Positions 32,974 to 42,490 are shown, counted from the stretch's first letter. The stretch: DNA of 64,000 nucleotides from Streptomyces dioscori (GCF_003024195.1 NZ_KZ679043.1:310001-374000), one strand, 5' to 3'. Notes: generated by a model not told the origin, from the sequence alone. Made by a program: numbers and translations.

Positions 32974-33911
32974 GCGCGGCCCACCTCCTCGCGGAACAGG
33001 GACGAGACCACGCGCAGCGCGAAGGTCGCGATGATGATCGAGCCGATGACGACCAGGACGCCGGCCGCCGAGGCGAGGCCGTTCTCGTGGGCCTGGTAGA
33101 AGGTCTGGTAGACGGTGTAGGGGAGGTTCGCCGTGCCCAGACCGCCGGACGTGATCGTGAAGACCGCGTCGAAGTTCTGCACGATGTAGATCGAGCCGAG
33201 CAGGGCGCCCAGTTCGAGGTAGCGGCGCAGGTGGGGGAGTGTGAGGTAGCGGAAGATCTGCCAGCCGCTGGCGCCGTCGACCCTCGCCGCCTCGATCTGC
33301 TGGTGGTCCCGGCTCTGCAGGCCCGCCAGCAGGATCAGCATCATGAAGGGCGTCCACTGCCAGACGAGGGACGCCTCGATGGCGAGCAGCGGGGTGTTGG
33401 AGATCCAGTCGGGCTGTGGGCCGCCCACATAGTGCAGCAAGCCATTGAGCAGGCCGTACTCGGGGTTGTAGAGCACATGCTTCCAGAGCAGGGCCGCCGC
33501 TACGGGCACCACCAGGAAGGGTGCGATCAACAGGGTGCGGACCAGGCCGCGGCCCCGGAACTTGCGGTCCAGGAGGAGGGCGAGACCCAGGCCCAGGACC
33601 AGGCTGGTCAGGACGACGCCGACGGTGAGCAGGATGGTCGTCCAGACCGACTTGCGCAGGGCCGCGTCGGTGAGGACCTCCGTGTAGTTGCCGAAGCCCG
33701 TGAAGCTGCGGGCGTCCGGGTAGAGGGAGTTCCAGTCGAAGAAGGAGATCACCAGCGTGGCCACGAACGGCAGCTGGGTCACGGCGATCATGAAGATCAG
33801 GGCGGGCAGGAGCGGGGCCCGGGTCGCCCAGGCGCGCATGCGGCCGGAGGGCTGCCTCTTCTGCGTGTGTACGGATGGTGCGGCCACGGGGGCTGTCGTT
33901 GTCGCGGTCAT
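32970..33911 (-). CDS. CUT1 ABC sugar permease (MalF-type)
   Basis: 313 residues, six membrane helices, EAA loop IEAARVDGASGWQIFRYLTLPHLRRY. Partner of the next permease; both belong to the sorbitol/mannitol (SmoF/SmoG) type of importer. Overlaps the binding-protein stop by 4 bp. No ATPase gene is in the operon. Confidence 0.92.
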   Translation of the reverse strand: MTATTTAPVAAPSVHTQKRQPSGRMRAWATRAPLLPALIFMIAVTQLPFVATLVISFFDWNSLYPDARSFTGFGNYTEVLTDAALRKSVWTTILLTVGVVLTSLVLGLGLALLLDRKFRGRGLVRTLLIAPFLVVPVAAALLWKHVLYNPEYGLLNGLLHYVGGPQPDWISNTPLLAIEASLVWQWTPFMMLILLAGLQSRDHQQIEAARVDGASGWQIFRYLTLPHLRRYLELGALLGSIYIVQNFDAVFTITSGGLGTANLPYTVYQTFYQAHENGLASAAGVLVVIGSIIIATFALRVVSSLFREEVGRA

Positions 33912-35278
33912 CGTCCCTCGTACTCCTCGGCAATCTCCTCGGCCAGCTTCTGGGACTTCTTCAGGGCCGACTCGACGGACTGGCGTCCGGCGATGGCCGC
34001 GCTGATCTCCTGCGAGACCTTGGTGCCGAGATCGGTGAACTCGGGGATGCCGACGAACTGGATGCCGGGCGCGGGCCGCGGCTGTACGCCGGGGTCGGTG
34101 GGCCGGGCGCCCTCGATGGCTTCCTTCGTCATCTCCTGGAAGGCGCCGGCCTCCTTGCGGTAGTCGGCGTTCGTGTAGGTCGAGGCGCGCTTGCCGGCCG
34201 GCACGTTGGACCAGCCGATCTCGTCGCCCACCAGCTGCTCGTACTCCTTGCTGGACGCCCAGGAGACGAACTTCCACGCCTTGTCGGGGTTGCGGGAGGC
34301 GTCCTGGATGCCCCAGGCCCAGGTGTAGAGCCAGCCGGAGGACTCCGTCTTGTCGACCGGCGCCGGGGCGTACCCGATCTTGCCCTTGACCGGGGACTTC
34401 GCCGACTCCAGGGAACCGGCCGCGGACGTGGCGTCGTACCACATGGCGACCTTGCCCTGGGTCAGGTTGTTGAGGCACTCGGCGAAGCCGGACTGGGCCG
34501 CGCCGGACTCGCCGTGCTTGCGGACGAGGTCCACGTAGAACTTGGTCGCCTTCTCGAACTCGGGGGAGTCGAGCCGTGCCTTCCAGTCCTTGTCGAACCA
34601 GGTGCCGCCGAAGGTGTTCACGACGGTGGTGAGCGGGGCCATGATCTCGCCCCAGCCGGGCAGGCCGCGCAGGCAGATGCCCTTCATGTCCGCCTCGGCG
34701 CCGTCGGTCTTGGCGGCGAGGTCGGCGACCTCGTCCCAGGTCGGGTTGGCGGGCATCTTCAGGCCCTTCTCGGCGAACACGTCCTTGCGGTACATCAGGA
34801 AGGACGACTCGCCGTAGAAGGGCTGTCCGTAGAGCTTGCCGTCCTCCGCGGTGAGGGACTGGCGCATGGGCTTGAGGACGTCCTGCTCGTCGTAGCCCGG
34901 GTCCTTGGCGACGTACGAGTCCATCTCGTGGAGCCAGTCGTTCTTGGCGTAGATCGGTATCTCGTAGTTGGAGAGCGTCGCGACGTCGTACTGGCCGGCC
35001 TGGTTGGCGAAGTCCTGGCTGATCTTGTCGCGGACGTCGTTCTCCGGCAGCACGGTGAAGTTCACCTTGATGCCGGTCTCCTTGGTGAAGTGGGCCGCGG
35101 TGAGTTTCTGCAGCTCCACCATCTGCGGGTTGTTGACCATGAGGACGTTGATGGAGTTGCCACCGGAGCCCGCACCGCCCGCTCCGGCCCAGCAACCGGA
35201 GAGCAGCGGGGCGAGCAGCGTCCCTGCGGCGGCCGCGGCGAACATCGCGCGCGGCCTCCGTCGGCTCTGGGTTCGCAT
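33908..35278 (-). CDS. Sugar/polyol-binding lipoprotein of ABC importer
   Basis: 456 residues. Lipobox LLSGC at about residue 25-29 makes it a surface lipoprotein. The body is a family 1 solute-binding protein (INVLMVNNPQMVELQKLTAAHFTKETGIKVNFTVLPENDVRDKISQDFANQAGQYDV...), with WLYTWAWGIQDASRNPDKAWKFVSW typical of polyol-type members. First structural gene of the importer operon. Confidence 0.92.
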   Translation of the reverse strand: MRTQSRRRPRAMFAAAAAGTLLAPLLSGCWAGAGGAGSGGNSINVLMVNNPQMVELQKLTAAHFTKETGIKVNFTVLPENDVRDKISQDFANQAGQYDVATLSNYEIPIYAKNDWLHEMDSYVAKDPGYDEQDVLKPMRQSLTAEDGKLYGQPFYGESSFLMYRKDVFAEKGLKMPANPTWDEVADLAAKTDGAEADMKGICLRGLPGWGEIMAPLTTVVNTFGGTWFDKDWKARLDSPEFEKATKFYVDLVRKHGESGAAQSGFAECLNNLTQGKVAMWYDATSAAGSLESAKSPVKGKIGYAPAPVDKTESSGWLYTWAWGIQDASRNPDKAWKFVSWASSKEYEQLVGDEIGWSNVPAGKRASTYTNADYRKEAGAFQEMTKEAIEGARPTDPGVQPRPAPGIQFVGIPEFTDLGTKVSQEISAAIAGRQSVESALKKSQKLAEEIAEEYEGR

Positions 35279-35416
35279 GGATCACTCCTGGATGTATCAG
35301 TACAAATGGGATGACATGGGGAAGGCAAGGGGATGGCAGGGGCTCGCGAGGGACCTGCAGGGGGAGTGTGGTGCCGCTGTAGTGGGTCGGTTCGGTCGGG
35401 TTTTCGGACTCCTGGG

Positions 35417-36187
35417 TCAGACTCGGATGACCTGAGGGCCCTGCATCGAGTAGCGGTGGGCCTCGGAGGTGGGGAGGAACGTACTGGTGACGATCGCCTC
35501 CAGGGCGCCGATCTCCGCGAAGCGGCAGAAGCTGACGGCGCCGAACTTGGTGTGCACGCCCGCGAAGACCGTGCGGCGCGCGGCCCGGATGGCCTGGGAC
35601 TTGACCTCGCTGACGGCCGGGTCGGGGGTGGTGAGGCCGTGTTCGCGGGAGATGCCGTTGGCGCCGATGAACGCCAGGTCGATGACGAAGCCCGCGAGCA
35701 TCTTCGTCGTCCAGTGGTCGACGGTGGCCAGCGTGCCGGGCCTGACCCGGCCGCCCAGCAGCAGGACCGTCTTGTTGTCGGCCTCGGCGAGCGCGCCCGC
35801 GGTGGCCAGGGACGCGGTGACCACGGTCAGTGGCCGGTCCCTGGGCAGTGATTCGGCGATGAGCTGGGGGGTGAAGCCCTCGTCGACGAAGACCGTCTCC
35901 GCGTCCCCGAGCAGCTCGGCCGCGGCTGCGGCGATCCTGCGCTTCTCGGGTACGTGGCTGGTGGCGCGGAAGGCGAGCGTCGTCTCGAAACCGGCGCTCT
36001 CCACGGGGTAGGCGCCGCCGTGGGTGCGGCGGACGAGGCCGTGGTCCTCCAGGGCGCGCAGATCGCGGCGCACGGTCTCCCTGGCGACGCCCAGCTCGTC
36101 CGCGAGCTCGTTCACGTCGACGGCGCCCGTGCGCCGGGCGGTCTTCACGATCGCCCGTTGCCGTTCTTCCGCGCTCATGCCCGACAC
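35417..36187 (-). CDS. DeoR-family regulator of the polyol operon
   Basis: 256 residues. N-terminal HTH AIVKTARRTGAVDVNELADELGVARETVRRDLRAL followed by HGLVRRTHGGAYPVES, the DeoR hallmark. The C-terminal sugar-phosphate sensing domain has FVDEGFTPQLIAESL and FIGANGISREHGLTTPD. Same direction as, and 138 bp upstream of, the importer genes, so it likely represses them. GTG 36187 is used; ATG 36178 is an alternative. Confidence 0.9.
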   Translation of the reverse strand: MSGMSAEERQRAIVKTARRTGAVDVNELADELGVARETVRRDLRALEDHGLVRRTHGGAYPVESAGFETTLAFRATSHVPEKRRIAAAAAELLGDAETVFVDEGFTPQLIAESLPRDRPLTVVTASLATAGALAEADNKTVLLLGGRVRPGTLATVDHWTTKMLAGFVIDLAFIGANGISREHGLTTPDPAVSEVKSQAIRAARRTVFAGVHTKFGAVSFCRFAEIGALEAIVTSTFLPTSEAHRYSMQGPQVIRV

Positions 36188-36298
36188 CCGCTTCCGCTCC
36201 CTTGCGTACGTGCCTACTGCCCGTTCGGGCCCGTTCGACCCTTGGGGGAAGTTCTACAGCGGGTACGCGCCACTGACCAGGTCTGTTGCGGGTCCGAT

Positions 36299-36334
36299 GG
36301 CGCCCGTGTGTGCCCGTTGGGTGAGACGGGCGCC
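36299..36334. terminator. Hairpin in gap between udh and deoR
   Basis: 9-bp stem GGCGCCCGT / ACGGGCGCC with an 18-base loop. Together with the next hairpin it fills the 299-bp gap, which also must carry the DeoR promoter. Confidence 0.5.
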
Positions 36335-36390
36335 CGCTGCGGACCTGCGGCGGAGCGTAATTCGGGCAGGGGGCGTGCCCGAACGGCAGA

Positions 36391-36419
36391 GCGGACGGGC
36401 CCGTTCGGTGCCCGTCCGC
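36391..36419 (-). terminator. Terminator after udh
   Basis: 9-bp perfect stem GCGGACGGG / CCCGTCCGC with an 11-base loop, about 70 bp past the udh stop codon in its direction. Confidence 0.65.
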
Positions 36420-36486
36420 CCTGTGAGGTCGTCCGTATGGAGTGGCTGGAAGTGTCGGCGGGGCCCGCTGCGGGCGGCCGGGAGCG

Positions 36487-37323
36487 TCAGTAGGGCCACA
36501 CCGGGGGGTTGGTGACGAAGGCGCCGCCGAGGCAGGCGTGGTCCGGGTTCGCCGGGTCCAGTTCGCCCTGTTCCGCGATCAGCTTCTCGGCGTACTGCTC
36601 GGAGTCGTCCTGCGGCTCGTAGCCCAGTGCGCGGGCGGTCGACAGGTCCCACCACAGGCGGGTGTTGGCGGAGGAGCCGTAGACGACGCTGTGGCCGACC
36701 TGCTCGGCGGTCAGGGCCGCGTGGAGGAGGCGGGCGCCGTCGCCGGGGCTCATCCAGACCGACAGCATGCGTACGGTGGTCGGCTCCAGGAAGCAGGAGC
36801 CGATGCGCACGGAGACGGTCTCCAGGCCGTGCTTGTCCCAGTAGAACTGCGCCAGGTCCTCGCCGAAGGACTTGGAGAGGCCGTAGAAGGTGTCCGGGCG
36901 GCGCGGGGTGTCGATGGGGATGAGGGCGCCCGGCTCGTGGGGCGCCTCGCCCTCGGGGCGCGGGGTGAAGCCGACCGCGTGGTTGGAGGAGGCGAAGACG
37001 ACCCGCCCGACGCCTTCCTCGCGCGCGGCCTCGTACAGGTTGTACGTGCCTTCGATGTTCGCCTTCAGGATCTTCTCGAAGGTGGACTCCAGGGAGATGC
37101 CCGCGAGATGGATGACGGCGTCCACGCCGCGCACGGCCTCGCGCAGGGCCTTCTTGTCGCCGAGGTCCGCGGTGATCGCGTCGGGCTCGCCCTCGATGGG
37201 CCGTATGTCGAGGAGGCGCAGTTCGTAGCCGTAGGCGGGGAGCAGTCCGCGCATCAGGGTGCCGAGGCCGCCGGCGGCGCCGGTGAGCAGGACGGTGCGG
37301 GGAGCGGTGCGCGGAGCGGGCAT
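36487..37323 (-). CDS. udh: NAD-dependent uronate dehydrogenase
   Basis: 278 residues, extended short-chain dehydrogenase. The NAD motif GAAGGLG is at about 16-22, and the catalytic pair is in TFYGLSKSFGEDLA (YxxxK), with FASSNHAVGF before it, as in Agrobacterium Udh. It oxidises galacturonate or glucuronate to the aldarolactone. It is divergent from kdgD, the later enzyme of the same pathway. AGGAGA lies 8 bp before ATG 37323. Confidence 0.85.
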   Translation of the reverse strand: MPAPRTAPRTVLLTGAAGGLGTLMRGLLPAYGYELRLLDIRPIEGEPDAITADLGDKKALREAVRGVDAVIHLAGISLESTFEKILKANIEGTYNLYEAAREEGVGRVVFASSNHAVGFTPRPEGEAPHEPGALIPIDTPRRPDTFYGLSKSFGEDLAQFYWDKHGLETVSVRIGSCFLEPTTVRMLSVWMSPGDGARLLHAALTAEQVGHSVVYGSSANTRLWWDLSTARALGYEPQDDSEQYAEKLIAEQGELDPANPDHACLGGAFVTNPPVWPY

Positions 37324-37643
37324 CCTCGGGTCTCCTAGAATCAGCAGCCGTATGCATATGCGTAAGCGTGTACGGCATTCACATCCATGGACACGCTATG
37401 GATCGTTCGCCGCTCACGTCAAGTGTCGCGCGAAGGGTGGGAATCCGCTGTCGGTCGCGCTCATTTCCGGTCCTTTCTTCCTCCGGATTTCCCCCAGTCT
37501 TCCTCCGGAACTGCTCCGGGAATGCGGGTTTGCCCGCTTGACCGGTCCCGACGGCGAGCTCTAGCGTGGGCGAGTTCAGAGATATGGACGCACATCAGAA
37601 ACGTGCACGGGTGGCGTGTGCGTACATGCTCTAGGGAGAGCCC
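37324..37643. promoter_or_regulatory. Divergent udh/kdgD promoter region
   Basis: 320 bp of lower GC than the flanks. Contains the palindrome GCATATGC (37354-37361) within CCGTATGCATATGCG on the udh side, and a TGTGCGTACATG stretch near 37617-37628 just before kdgD. Both could be regulator sites; no coding frame or hairpin terminator seen. Confidence 0.45.
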
Positions 37644-38585
37644 GTGTCGTCAGCCCCCCTCGCCGCTCGACTCAGTATCCCCAGCGGGCCGCTGTTCTTC
37701 CCCGTCACCGCGTACGACCGTGACGGAGCCATCGACCTGGACGTCTACCGCGAGCACGTCCGGCGGGGCGTCGAGGCCGGTGCCGCCGCCGTCTTCGCCT
37801 GCTGCGGCACCGGCGAGTTCCACGCGCTCACCCCCGAGGAGTTCCAGGACTGCGTCCGGGCCGCCGTCGAGGAGACCGCGGGCCGGGTGCCCGTCGTCGC
37901 GGGCGCCGGCTACGGGACCGCCCTCGCGGTGCGGTACGCGCGGCTCGCCGAGGAGGCCGGCGCCGACGGACTGCTCGCCATGCCGCCGTACCTCGTGGTC
38001 GCCGGGCAGGAGGGACTGCTGCGGCACTACACCGAACTGGCCGGCGCCACCTCGCTCGACATCGTCGTGTACCAGCGCGACAACGCCGTGTTCACCCCGG
38101 AGACCGTGGTCGCGCTGGCCCGCACCGAAGGGGTCATCGGCTTCAAGGACGGCACCGGCGACCTCGACCTCATGCAGCGCATCGTCAGCGCCGTACGGTC
38201 CGAGGTACCGGGCGAATTCCTGTACTTCAACGGGCTGCCGACCGCAGAACTCACCGGCCTCGCCTACCGGGGCATCGGCATCACGCTCTACTCGTCCGCC
38301 GTCTTCTGCTTCGCGCCCGAGATCGCCCTCGCCTTCCACCGCGCCTTCGGTTCCGGCGACGACGACACCGTCAACCGGCTGCTCGACGGCTTCTACCGGC
38401 CGCTCGTCGAACTGCGCGCCCAGGGTCGCGGTTACGCCGTCTCGCTCGTCAAGGCCGGGGTACGGCTGAGGGGGCTCGACGTGGGCGAGGTACGGCCGCC
38501 GCTGCACGAGCCGTCCGAGGACCACCTCAAGCAGCTCGCCCAGCTGATCGAACGCGGCCACGCGCTGCTGGAGGAGGCCAAGTGA
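37644..38585 (+). CDS. kdgD: 5-dehydro-4-deoxyglucarate dehydratase (KdgD)
   Basis: 313 residues, DapA/NAL-fold aldolase family. Schiff-base lysine K168 (VIGFKDGTGD), Tyr143 (IVVYQRDN) and the start SGPLFFPVTAYD are those of KdgD, as is CCGTGEFHALTPEE in place of the GTTGE motif of DapA. It converts 5-keto-4-deoxy-D-glucarate to 2-oxoglutarate semialdehyde with loss of water and CO2, completing the oxidative uronate route started by Udh. Start GTG 37644 with AGGGAGAG. Overlaps the next gene by 4 bp. Confidence 0.92.
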   Translation: MSSAPLAARLSIPSGPLFFPVTAYDRDGAIDLDVYREHVRRGVEAGAAAVFACCGTGEFHALTPEEFQDCVRAAVEETAGRVPVVAGAGYGTALAVRYARLAEEAGADGLLAMPPYLVVAGQEGLLRHYTELAGATSLDIVVYQRDNAVFTPETVVALARTEGVIGFKDGTGDLDLMQRIVSAVRSEVPGEFLYFNGLPTAELTGLAYRGIGITLYSSAVFCFAPEIALAFHRAFGSGDDDTVNRLLDGFYRPLVELRAQGRGYAVSLVKAGVRLRGLDVGEVRPPLHEPSEDHLKQLAQLIERGHALLEEAK

Positions 38586-39763
38586 GGGCATCGGCCTTCG
38601 TCTACCCGTGGGACGTCAACGGCGACCCCGGGGCGGCGGCACGCATCGCCGGACTCGGCGTACGGCAGGCGACGCTCGCGTCCGCGTACCACTCCACGCG
38701 CGCGCTGACCCCCCGGCACCCCCGCCACCGCATCGTCACCGCGCTGCACGCCGCCGTCCTCTACCCGCCGGACGCCGGACGCTGGCAGGGGCGCAGGCTG
38801 CGACCGTACGCCGCCGGGGACTGGGCGCCCGGCGACGCGTACGGGGAGGCCACCGAGGCCCTCGCGGAAGCCGGGCTCGACGTGCACACCTGGGTGGTCC
38901 TCGCGCACAACTCCCGGATGGGCGAGGAGTTCCCGGACACCTCAGTGGTCAACGCGTACGGAGACCGCTACCCCTGGGCCCCCTGCATCGCGCAGCCCGA
39001 GACGCGCGCCTACCTGACCGACCTGGCCGTCGAGGCGGCGGTCCGGCCGGGAGCGGCGGGCACGGAACTCGAATCCCTGGGCTGGTACGGGCTCCCGCAT
39101 CTGCACGCCCACGACAAGACGTCCGGTGTGGCGCTCGGGGACGCCGGGACGTACCTGATGTCGCTGTGCTTCTGCCCGTCGTGCCGCGACGGGTATACGC
39201 AACTGGGTCTCGACGCCGACCAGTTGGCGTCGGCGGTTCGGCGCGCCCTGGAGCCCGTGTGGCGCGGCGAGACGCCCGCCGGGGGCTGGGAGGCCGTGGA
39301 GAAGCTGCTGGGCGGCGACCTCGCGACGGCCACGCGCGCGTGGCGTGACTCCGCCGCCCGCTCCCTCCAGACGGACGTCGTCGCCGCCGTCCGGGCGGCG
39401 GCCCCCGGCGGCTTCCGGATCCTGCTGCACGCGGACCCGGACTCGTACCACGTGGGCGCGAACGCCGGTGTGGACCCGCGGCACATCCTGGCGGTGGCCG
39501 ACGGAGTGGTCGTGCCGTGCGGGGGAGGGTCCGGGCTGCTGACCCCCTTCGCGGCACACGCCGCAGAGGGAAACGTGCTGGCGGCCAACTTCCCCGTGGT
39601 GGCGGGAATGGGCGGCAGCCCCGGGACCCTCTACGAGGATGCGACACAGGCAGCCGGCCGAGGAGCCACCGAACTGCGGCTCTACCACGCGGGATTGGCG
39701 TCGGAGGAGGACTTGACCTTGGTGGAGCAGGCGCTGGCGAGGCTGGACCGACGGCGGGGCTGA
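38582..39763 (+). CDS. Unknown protein co-transcribed with kdgD, possible (beta/alpha)8 glycoside hydrolase fold
   Basis: 393 residues, no signal peptide. It begins ASAFVYPWDVNGDPGAAARIAGLGVRQATLASAYHS and has THVVLAHNS-like strands (HTWVVLAHNSRMG), LESLGWYGLPHLHAHDKTSG, and a FCFCPSCRDGYTQLG motif with a C-x2-C pair. Strand-then-residue spacing resembles TIM-barrel hydrolases with CPxC metal sites, but no family is certain. The GTG overlaps the kdgD stop by 4 bp, so a role with uronates or uronic oligosaccharides is inferred. Confidence 0.7.
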   Translation: MRASAFVYPWDVNGDPGAAARIAGLGVRQATLASAYHSTRALTPRHPRHRIVTALHAAVLYPPDAGRWQGRRLRPYAAGDWAPGDAYGEATEALAEAGLDVHTWVVLAHNSRMGEEFPDTSVVNAYGDRYPWAPCIAQPETRAYLTDLAVEAAVRPGAAGTELESLGWYGLPHLHAHDKTSGVALGDAGTYLMSLCFCPSCRDGYTQLGLDADQLASAVRRALEPVWRGETPAGGWEAVEKLLGGDLATATRAWRDSAARSLQTDVVAAVRAAAPGGFRILLHADPDSYHVGANAGVDPRHILAVADGVVVPCGGGSGLLTPFAAHAAEGNVLAANFPVVAGMGGSPGTLYEDATQAAGRGATELRLYHAGLASEEDLTLVEQALARLDRRRG

Positions 39764-39780
39764 AAAGCAGGGGCGACCCC

Positions 39781-39996
39781 CGTTGTTCAGGGGCGCGGGG
39801 AACGGCGTGGCCGGCCACGTCCGGGCGGCACTGTGACGAGTGGCGCGACCGCCGTTGTTCAGGGGCGCGGGGAACGGCGCGGCCGGCCACGTCCGGGCGG
39901 CACTGTGACGAGTGGCGCGGCCCCCGTTGTTCAGGGGCGCGGGGAACTGCGCGGCCAGCCACAGCCGGGCAGCACTGTGACGAGCCGCGCAACCCC
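39781..39996. repeat. Three tandem 72-bp repeats, each containing the dispersed core unit
   Basis: Units at 39781-39852, 39853-39924 and 39925-39996. Each begins CGTTGTTCAGGGGCGCGGGG and holds GGCACTGTGACGAG. The core dispersed repeat is in minus orientation in every unit. The third unit is the most diverged and forms the 3' end of the convergent MFS gene. Confidence 0.9.
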
Positions 39997-41241
39997 CGCC
40001 CCCACCAACAGCCCCTGATACGGAACGAGTTCCACAAGACCGGCGCCGAGCGCGAGCCCCACCGCGTTCGGCGCGAACAGCAAGGTGTTCGCGGTCGCCG
40101 CCGTACGGCCGAGCAGCGCATCCGGAGTCTCGCGCTGCACAGCCGTGAGCGCCGCGATCAGAACGCACGGCAGCCCGACCCCCACCCCCACGGCCGAGCC
40201 GAGCGCCACCGCGTCGTACGGGAGCGCGCGAGCCGTCACGGCCACCGCGGTCAGCGCGATGCCGTACCGCGCGAAACGGTGTTCGCCCAGCCGGCGCAGG
40301 AGCGGCCCCGAGACCAGGCCGACCGCCACCGAGCCGGCGCCCTGGGCGACGTACAGCAGTCCCACGTACGCGGGGGAGTGCCCGAGGCCCTCCGCCACCG
40401 CGTAGACCGTCGCGCCGTTGACGCCCGCGAAGAGCATCGTCGTGCCACCGGCGAGGACGAGCGGGCGCAGGGCCGGGTGGCCCCAGAGGTAGCGCGCGCC
40501 CTCCGCGGTCCCGGCACGCCATCCGGCGGCGTCCTCCGACGGGCGCGGTGGCGGCTCGTGGACGCGCAGGAGTGTGTAGAGGCCCGCGGCGAGGGCGAAG
40601 GTCAGCGCGTCCAGGAGCGCGACGCGTGCGCCCCCGTACGCCGCGTACAGGCCCGCTCCGGCGAGCGGGGCGATCAGTTTCATGCCCTCGTTCGCCGTCA
40701 TCCGCAGCCCGTTGAAGTCCCCGAGGAGCTGTGTGTCGACGGCGGTGGCCACCAGCGCCGCCTCCGCCGCGTCATGGACGACGCCGGCCGCCCCGTGGAC
40801 GAGGAGCACGGCGAACAGGATCCACAGGGTGCCCGCCGAGTCGACCGCGAAGAGTGGCAGGAGGAGCGCGGCCAGCCCGAGGTTCGTCCACACCAGCAGT
40901 GGCCGGCGGCGGGTGCGGTCGGCGAGGGTGCCGAGGACCGGGCCGATCAGCGTGGGCGCCCAGAGCGCGAAGACGCAGAGGGCGGCCAGGCCGTCCGAGC
41001 CGGTCAGGTCCTTCACCCAGATCCCGGCCACCAGCCACATCGCCGACGAGCCGAAACCGGAGACCACGACTCCGCTCAGGTACAGGCCGGCGTTGCGGTC
41101 CCGCAGGACACGGACCACCGCCCACGCCGGCCGGGCCGCCCGGGACGTCCTGGCCGCACGAGACGTCCGCGGTGACCGCCATGACCGCCATGACCGCCAT
41201 GGCCGTGATGACCGCGGCGTATGTTCCGTCTGTTCCGTCAT
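39931..41241 (-). CDS. MFS exporter (EntS-like) with repeat-derived C-terminus
   Basis: 436 residues. About 12 membrane helices; GTLADRTRRRPLLVWTNLG after helix 2 matches MFS motif A. The layout resembles the EntS/MdtG-type exporters. Two oddities: the N-terminus is a slippage product (RPWRSWRSWRSPRTSRAARTSRAARP), and the last 20 or so residues (TVLPGCGWPRSSPRP) come from the 72-bp repeat, including the stop codon at 39931. The original C-terminus was probably different. Confidence 0.85.
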   Translation of the reverse strand: MTEQTEHTPRSSRPWRSWRSWRSPRTSRAARTSRAARPAWAVVRVLRDRNAGLYLSGVVVSGFGSSAMWLVAGIWVKDLTGSDGLAALCVFALWAPTLIGPVLGTLADRTRRRPLLVWTNLGLAALLLPLFAVDSAGTLWILFAVLLVHGAAGVVHDAAEAALVATAVDTQLLGDFNGLRMTANEGMKLIAPLAGAGLYAAYGGARVALLDALTFALAAGLYTLLRVHEPPPRPSEDAAGWRAGTAEGARYLWGHPALRPLVLAGGTTMLFAGVNGATVYAVAEGLGHSPAYVGLLYVAQGAGSVAVGLVSGPLLRRLGEHRFARYGIALTAVAVTARALPYDAVALGSAVGVGVGLPCVLIAALTAVQRETPDALLGRTAATANTLLFAPNAVGLALGAGLVELVPYQGLLVGAGVARLVTVLPGCGWPRSSPRP

Positions 41242-41331
41242 GCCTGGTCATCGTGGGGCTAAGGCCCCGGGGCGGGGATCAGGCAGGTGCCTTAGCCGGG
41301 GTACGCAGCCGGGGTGCCGGCGCGTCGGCCC

Positions 41332-42309
41332 CTAAGGGACGGTGATGACGAGTTTGCCCCGCGGGTGGCCCTTCTCCAGATGGCGGACGGCGTCGGCGGT
41401 CTCGGCGAGGGGGTAGGTGCGGTCGACGGGCGGGACGAGCTTGCCGTTCTCGGCGAGGTCCTTGAGGGTCAGCAGGTCCTCGCGGCGGGCCACGGAGACG
41501 AGGTTTCGGAGGTTCTGGCGGACGAACGGCGAGAGCAGGACGGCCCGCAGCCCGCGGCTCAGCCCGCCGAACAGCGCGGTGCCGCCCTCGCCGCCGACGA
41601 TCACGAGCGTGCCGCGCGGGGCCAGGGCACGGCGCAGCACGGGCAGGGGGCGCTGCCCCGCGTTGTCGACGATGACGTCGTAGCGGTGGGGGTGCGGACC
41701 GTCGGTGATGTCCTCGGTGGTGTAGTCGATGACGTGCGCGGCGCCCTGGGCCCGTACGAAGTCCGCGCCGCCGGGTCCGCAGACACCGGTGACCTCGGCC
41801 CCGTACACCGTGGCGAGCTGGACGGCGTAACAGCCGACCCCACCCGAGGCGCCGATGACGAGGACCCGTTGGCCCGGTTTCGGGCGGGCGGGGCCGCTCA
41901 GGGCCTGCAGGGCGGTCATGGCCGACACGGGGAGGGCGGCGGCCTGCTCGAAGGTGAGGCCGGCCGGTTTGAGGGCGAGTTTCGAGGCCTTGGAGCACGC
42001 GAACTCGGCGAAGGAGCCCTCGCAGTTGCCGAACACCTCGTCGCCCGGCTTGAAGTCGGTCACCTTCGCCCCGACGGCCTCGACCCGTCCGGCGCCGTCC
42101 CAGCCCCGCACCGGGTTCTTGGGCCTGCGGAGTCCGAGGACGGCGCGCGCCACCAGCGGGCGGCCGGTCATGAGGTGCCACACCTCGGGGCCGAGCCCGG
42201 CCGCGCGGATCTCGACCAGCACCTCGTCGTCGCGGGGGACGGGACGCTCGATCTCGCGCAGTTCCAGCAGGTCCGCCGATCCGTAGGCATCCTGGACGAT
42301 CGCCTTCAT
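41332..42309 (-). CDS. Zinc-independent MDR oxidoreductase (quinone reductase-like)
   Basis: 325 residues. The NADPH loop is VLVIGASGGVGCYAVQLA at about 155; no zinc ligands (the first Cys position is replaced in RAAGLGPEVWHLMTGRP). GWDGAGRVEAVGAKVTDFKPGDEVFG and KASKLALKPAGLTFEQAAALPVSAMTALQAL are family hallmarks. It would reduce enones or quinones with NADPH. Divergent from the next gene. Confidence 0.9.
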   Translation of the reverse strand: MKAIVQDAYGSADLLELREIERPVPRDDEVLVEIRAAGLGPEVWHLMTGRPLVARAVLGLRRPKNPVRGWDGAGRVEAVGAKVTDFKPGDEVFGNCEGSFAEFACSKASKLALKPAGLTFEQAAALPVSAMTALQALSGPARPKPGQRVLVIGASGGVGCYAVQLATVYGAEVTGVCGPGGADFVRAQGAAHVIDYTTEDITDGPHPHRYDVIVDNAGQRPLPVLRRALAPRGTLVIVGGEGGTALFGGLSRGLRAVLLSPFVRQNLRNLVSVARREDLLTLKDLAENGKLVPPVDRTYPLAETADAVRHLEKGHPRGKLVITVP

Positions 42310-42490
42310 GGCGTGGCTCCCCTCGTGGTCCCGGCACCGGGAATCCCGGCATTCCCGAGCATCCCGGCGGTTCGGACGCCTGGCCAGATTCCTGAGCACG
42401 ATCTTGGGAGCGGAAGCGATGAGTTTCCGTACGGCGAGCGGTCTACCTCCCGACGACCCGGATACGACCCTGTGACGAGAGGAACCCACC

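Noticed and set aside
39781..39996. CRISPR array
   Set aside because: The units are 72-bp head-to-tail copies without distinct spacers, and no cas genes are present.
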